From contig NZ_CP045318.1 in assembly GCF_009363255.1 (NCBI RefSeq), forward strand, positions 3,089,501 through 3,153,500: a DNA stretch of 64,000 nt, read 5' to 3'. The notes beneath the pieces were generated by a model that worked only from the letters and a program-made list of their open reading frames with translations, did no database searches and had not been told where the DNA came from. The translations under genes and the position numbers were made by a program. The stretch comes from Roseivivax sp. THAF197b (GTDB lineage Bacteria; Pseudomonadota; Alphaproteobacteria; Rhodobacterales; Rhodobacteraceae). Below are positions 61,901 to 64,000 of the stretch, piece after piece; position 1 is the stretch's first letter, and every line of letters starts with the position of its first letter.

Positions 61901-62483
61901 CGAATCCGCGCTCTGTCTGCCGCTCGGCCTCGGGTGCGCCGTCCTCGCCCGGATGGCGCTGCAACTCGACGTAAAGCCTGTCGCCGAAGATCGCGTGCAG
62001 CCGCACCATCAGCGCCTCGGCCGCACCCCGGCTGCCACTTTGCAACAGCCGGCCGACCGGACCATCCGGCCCACCACTGAGACAGATCAGATCCTCCGAA
62101 TGCGCCTCCAGCTCGTCGAGCGTGACATGCGCCAATTCCCCGTCGCCGCGCAGGTAGAGACAGGAATTGAGCTTCATCAGATGCTCGTAGCCCCGCTCCG
62201 TCTGCGCCAGCAGAACCACGGGCGCCGGGTCGCGCGGCCGCTCGCCGGGACCGGGCTCGACGAAGCGCAGATCGACACAGGCGCCGATGATGGGCTGAAT
62301 GCCCGCATCCGCAGCGCCCACGGAAAATTCGAGCGCGGCAAAGAGGTTGTTCGTATCCGTCACCGCCACGGCGGGCATGCCCGCCTTTGCACAGAGGCCG
62401 GGCAGCTTTTTCAGCCGCATCGCCCCTTCGAGCAGGGAATATTCGGTGTGAAGACGGAGGTGGATGAATCGGGGATCTGCCAT
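58920..62483 (-). CDS. dnaE: DNA polymerase III alpha subunit
   Basis: 1187 residues starting MADPRFIHLRLHTEYSLLEGAM, the PHP domain. The polymerase core carries GPGRGSGAGSLVAY and PDFDIDFCMDRREEVI, with the catalytic Asp residues, and GGADLLRRAMGKK in the fingers. Near residue 870 there is a Gly/Arg/Ser-rich stretch, GRGGAAHPPGRASSQDGART, before the helix-hairpin-helix part, which looks like a lineage-specific insertion. The OB and C-terminal beta-clamp-contact parts follow. ATG at 62483 chosen; a start at 62525 would add 14 unconserved residues. Confidence 0.96.
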   Translation of the reverse strand: MADPRFIHLRLHTEYSLLEGAMRLKKLPGLCAKAGMPAVAVTDTNNLFAALEFSVGAADAGIQPIIGACVDLRFVEPGPGERPRDPAPVVLLAQTERGYEHLMKLNSCLYLRGDGELAHVTLDELEAHSEDLICLSGGPDGPVGRLLQSGSRGAAEALMVRLHAIFGDRLYVELQRHPGEDGAPEAERQTERGFVEMAYAMGIPLVATNDVYFPQAKMYEAHDALICISEGAYVDQQEPRRRLTPQHYFKTPEEMVTLFADLPEAVENTIEIARRCAFMAYRRDPILPRFADDEVDELRRQAKEGLAARLAVIPHATSVEDYEKRLDFELGIIEGMGFPGYFLIVADFIKWAKDHDIPVGPGRGSGAGSLVAYALTITDLDPLRYSLLFERFLNPERVSMPDFDIDFCMDRREEVIRYVQEKYGRDKVGQIITFGALLSKAAVRDVGRVLQMPYGQVDRLSKMIPVEGVKPVSIEKALADEPRLREEARNEEVVDRLLTYGQQVEGLLRNASTHAAGVVIGDRPLDELVPLYQDPRSDMPATQFNMKWVEQAGLVKFDFLGLKTLTVIQNAIDLIHKGGRPLHVAEDGSEIYAPFEGAENDIGQIPLDDEKTYALYARAKTVAVFQVESSGMMDALKRMKPDCIEDIIALVALYRPGPMENIPKFCEVKNGLSERDTLHPSIDHILDETQGIIVYQEQVMQIAQEMAGYSLGGADLLRRAMGKKIQAAMDAERPKFLAGAKENGVDKEKATEVWNLLDKFANYGFNKSHAAAYAVVSYQTAWLKANHPVEFMAGVMNCDIHLTDKLAVYFEEVKKGLGLPWVPPCVNRSQATFDVQDGALVYALGALKNVGLDAMRLIVEGRGGAAHPPGRASSQDGARTPETAEERPFATVYDLARRVDLKRIGKRPLEMLARAGAFDQLDPNRRRVFESLDALTAYSAAIHEQKASAQVSLFGEAGEDLPEPRLAPVNDWLPAERLAEEFKAVGFYLSGHPLDDYMPALKREGVLTLDEVMKKAEAGPCLAKLAGSVAGRQERKSARGNRFAFCQLSDPTGAYEVTLFSETLEKSREHLETGAKVVITVEATMESDQLKLLGRSVSLADPLIAKAGASGLRIYVEDRAAIPQIASVLSRASDQLPKANRGPVHLCLSAQGLPGDVEIDLDEAFPVTPEIKGAIKSLTGIMDVVEF

Positions 62484-62748
62484 GCGGACACGATATGCTG
62501 AGCTCTCTCCCTCCGAAAGCCCCATCCGTAGCGTCAGCCGTCATTTCAGAGGCTGCACGAACAAGGTGGTCGGGCCGGTGACCGACCAGCCTGGATGTCG
62601 CGGGTTTTCGGCATGTCCAAGCCCGCCAACGGGTTTGATCCTGCCCGCAAGCGCCATCCCGACGAATACGTCATACTGCGCGAAGAGACGGGAACCGATC
62701 GCGCCCGCCGACACTTCTTCCACGTCTACAGCGCAAGGAAATGTCGAC

Positions 62749-62922
62749 ATGTCAAAACTCATCGGCTTCATCATCGCGGTGATCGTCATCATCGCAATCC
62801 TGATCTTCTTCGGCTTCCTCGACCTCAGCCCCGAGGGCGAGGCGGCGATCGAGAACACCCAGCAGAATGTGGGCGAAGCGATCGAGAATACCGGCGAGGC
62901 CATCCAGGGCGACGGAAACTGA
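62749..62922 (+). CDS. Tiny single-membrane-segment protein
   Basis: 57 residues, AAGGAA nine bases upstream. A hydrophobic helix, LIGFIIAVIVIIAILIFFGF (residues 4-23), is followed by an acidic tail with two similar units, NTQQNVGEAIENTGEAIQ. It would sit in the inner membrane with a short soluble tail. A strong terminator follows directly. No family recognised. Confidence 0.6.
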   Translation: MSKLIGFIIAVIVIIAILIFFGFLDLSPEGEAAIENTQQNVGEAIENTGEAIQGDGN

Positions 62923-62932
62923 ACCTGCCTCT

Positions 62933-62978
62933 CGCGCGGGCGGCGCGGCCACGTCACGCCCGCCTCCCGCGCGTTTTT
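62933..62978 (+). terminator. Intrinsic terminator after the tiny membrane-protein gene
   Basis: CGCGCGGG and CCCGCGCG form the stem base, with further GC pairing inside, followed by TTTTT at 62974-62978. Confidence 0.75.
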
Positions 62979-63097
62979 CCTTGCATATCCCCGGGTCCCG
63001 CTCCTAGCCTGTCTGACACAAAGACAGCCCGCCGCCTTCTACGCCGCATCGAGGGCGCGCATGTCACGGGCCCACGGTAAGGCGGCAAGGTTTCATC

Positions 63098-64000
63098 ATG
63101 GATATCCGCTTTCTTCTCAACGGAGAGAGTGTCGAGCTGAAGGACGTGGCCCCCACCGTCACCCTGCTCGACTGGCTGCGCGAGACGCGCGGCCTGACCG
63201 GCACCAAGGAGGGCTGCAACGAAGGCGATTGCGGCGCCTGCACGGTGATGGTCACGGACGATCACGGCGCGCGTGCGCTCAATGCCTGCATCCTGTTCCT
63301 GCCGCAGCTTCATGGCCGCGCCGTGCGCACGGTCGAGGGCATCGCGGGCCCGGGTGGCGCGCTGCATCCGGTGCAGGAGGCGATGATCGACCATCACGGC
63401 AGCCAATGCGGCTTCTGCACGCCGGGCTTCGTCGTGTCGATGGCGGTGGCGCATCTCAATGGCGATAGAGGCCATGACGACGCGCTCGCGGGCAATCTGT
63501 GTCGCTGCACCGGCTATGCCCCCATCGTGCGCGCGGCCGAAGCCGCGACCGAGGCACCGGTCCCCGACTGGATGCGGGATGATCTTTCCCAGCTGACCGA
63601 TCCGCTATCCGAGCCCGGTGAGACCGGTCCATTCGCCCCGCGCGACACCGATGATCTGGCACGTCTTTATGCGCGGCACCCGGAGGCCACGCTCGTGGCG
63701 GGCGCCACGGATGTCGGGCTTTGGGTCACCAAGGGTCTGCGCGATCTGGGCACCGTCATATTCCTCAACCGCTGCACCGATCTGCAAGAGATCACCACCG
63801 AAGAGGACCGCATCCGGTTTGGCGCAGGCGTGACGATGGACCGCGTGCTGGACAGGGTCCGCGAAAGCCATCCGGCCTATGCCGAGATGATCCGCCGCTA
63901 CGGCTCCGCGCAGGTGCGGGCCGCGGCGACCATCGGCGGCAATATCGCCAATGGCTCCCCCATCGGGGACAATCCACCGGCACTCATCGCGATGGGGGCG
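63098..64000 (+). CDS. xdhA: Xanthine dehydrogenase small subunit, cut by window end
   Basis: 301 residues seen, no stop before the window end. The N-terminal 2Fe-2S domain has GCNEGDCGACTV, then CGFCTPGF and GNLCRCTGY for the second cluster. The FAD domain begins with TLVAGATDVGLWV and reaches ATIGGNIANGSPIGD. It passes electrons from the molybdenum subunit to NAD in purine breakdown. No promoter is clear in the 119-base gap after the terminator. Confidence 0.93.
   Translation, partial: MDIRFLLNGESVELKDVAPTVTLLDWLRETRGLTGTKEGCNEGDCGACTVMVTDDHGARALNACILFLPQLHGRAVRTVEGIAGPGGALHPVQEAMIDHHGSQCGFCTPGFVVSMAVAHLNGDRGHDDALAGNLCRCTGYAPIVRAAEAATEAPVPDWMRDDLSQLTDPLSEPGETGPFAPRDTDDLARLYARHPEATLVAGATDVGLWVTKGLRDLGTVIFLNRCTDLQEITTEEDRIRFGAGVTMDRVLDRVRESHPAYAEMIRRYGSAQVRAAATIGGNIANGSPIGDNPPALIAMGA

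Overview
The window is GC-rich, coding-dense DNA from an alphaproteobacterium, most likely a Rhodobacteraceae/Roseobacter-group member. The main indicators are a Rhodobacter-type smo polyol operon, a short HisG with HisZ, an HisRS of the alphaproteobacterial RGLGYY type, an FnrL-type box, a DUF1489 gene and a bacteriophytochrome/heme-oxygenase pair. No tRNA, rRNA, CRISPR, prophage or transposase was found. Most assignments rest on motifs read by eye, with no database search.

Region 1 (1-21.3 kb) is the unusual part. A leftward operon starting at 21269 encodes a TPR protein, a small alkaline-phosphatase/sulfatase-fold protein, a glycine-rich protein with repeated short helices, and two giant synthases. 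The first synthase (2737 aa) reads flavin barrel, flavin barrel/PfaD-like ER, KS, AT, ACP, KR, DH. The second (1622 aa) reads KS, AT, DH, phosphopantetheinyl transferase. Together they form a self-contained PUFA-synthase-like secondary-lipid or polyketide machine with non-standard architecture. Around it lie an esterase lipoprotein, two related sulfotransferases, a beta-propeller-like protein, a small coiled-coil protein and a second AlkP-superfamily enzyme. I infer a sulfated or phosphorylated lipid-like product. The operon promoter region holds a perfect FNR-type box at class II spacing, so oxygen control is likely.

Region 2 (21.7-24.6 kb) holds a heme oxygenase and a bacteriophytochrome histidine kinase translated as an overlapping pair (biliverdin supply plus red-light sensor). 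Region 3 (24.8-32.5 kb) is a LacI-family regulator followed by the sorbitol/mannitol transporter and dehydrogenases, with matching operator-like palindromes in front of both. Then comes Tex (32.6-34.9 kb).

Region 4 (35.0-46.5 kb) has an IclR regulator and Gfo/Idh/MocA oxidoreductase on the minus strand. They diverge from a seven-gene operon: an oligopeptide-type ABC transporter with a fused double ATPase, two M20 amidohydrolases and a gamma-glutamyltransferase. This looks like uptake and hydrolysis of amide-linked or gamma-glutamyl compounds.

Region 5 (46.6-64 kb) is largely housekeeping: a YcaQ-type glycosylase, B12-dependent ribonucleotide reductase, DUF1489, a YghU-type GST with a methyltransferase (flanked by two inverted copies of an intergenic palindromic element), a lone choline/betaine-binding protein, hisG-hisZ-hisS, slyX, a lipoprotein, dnaE, a tiny membrane protein, and the start of xdhA, which is cut by the window end.
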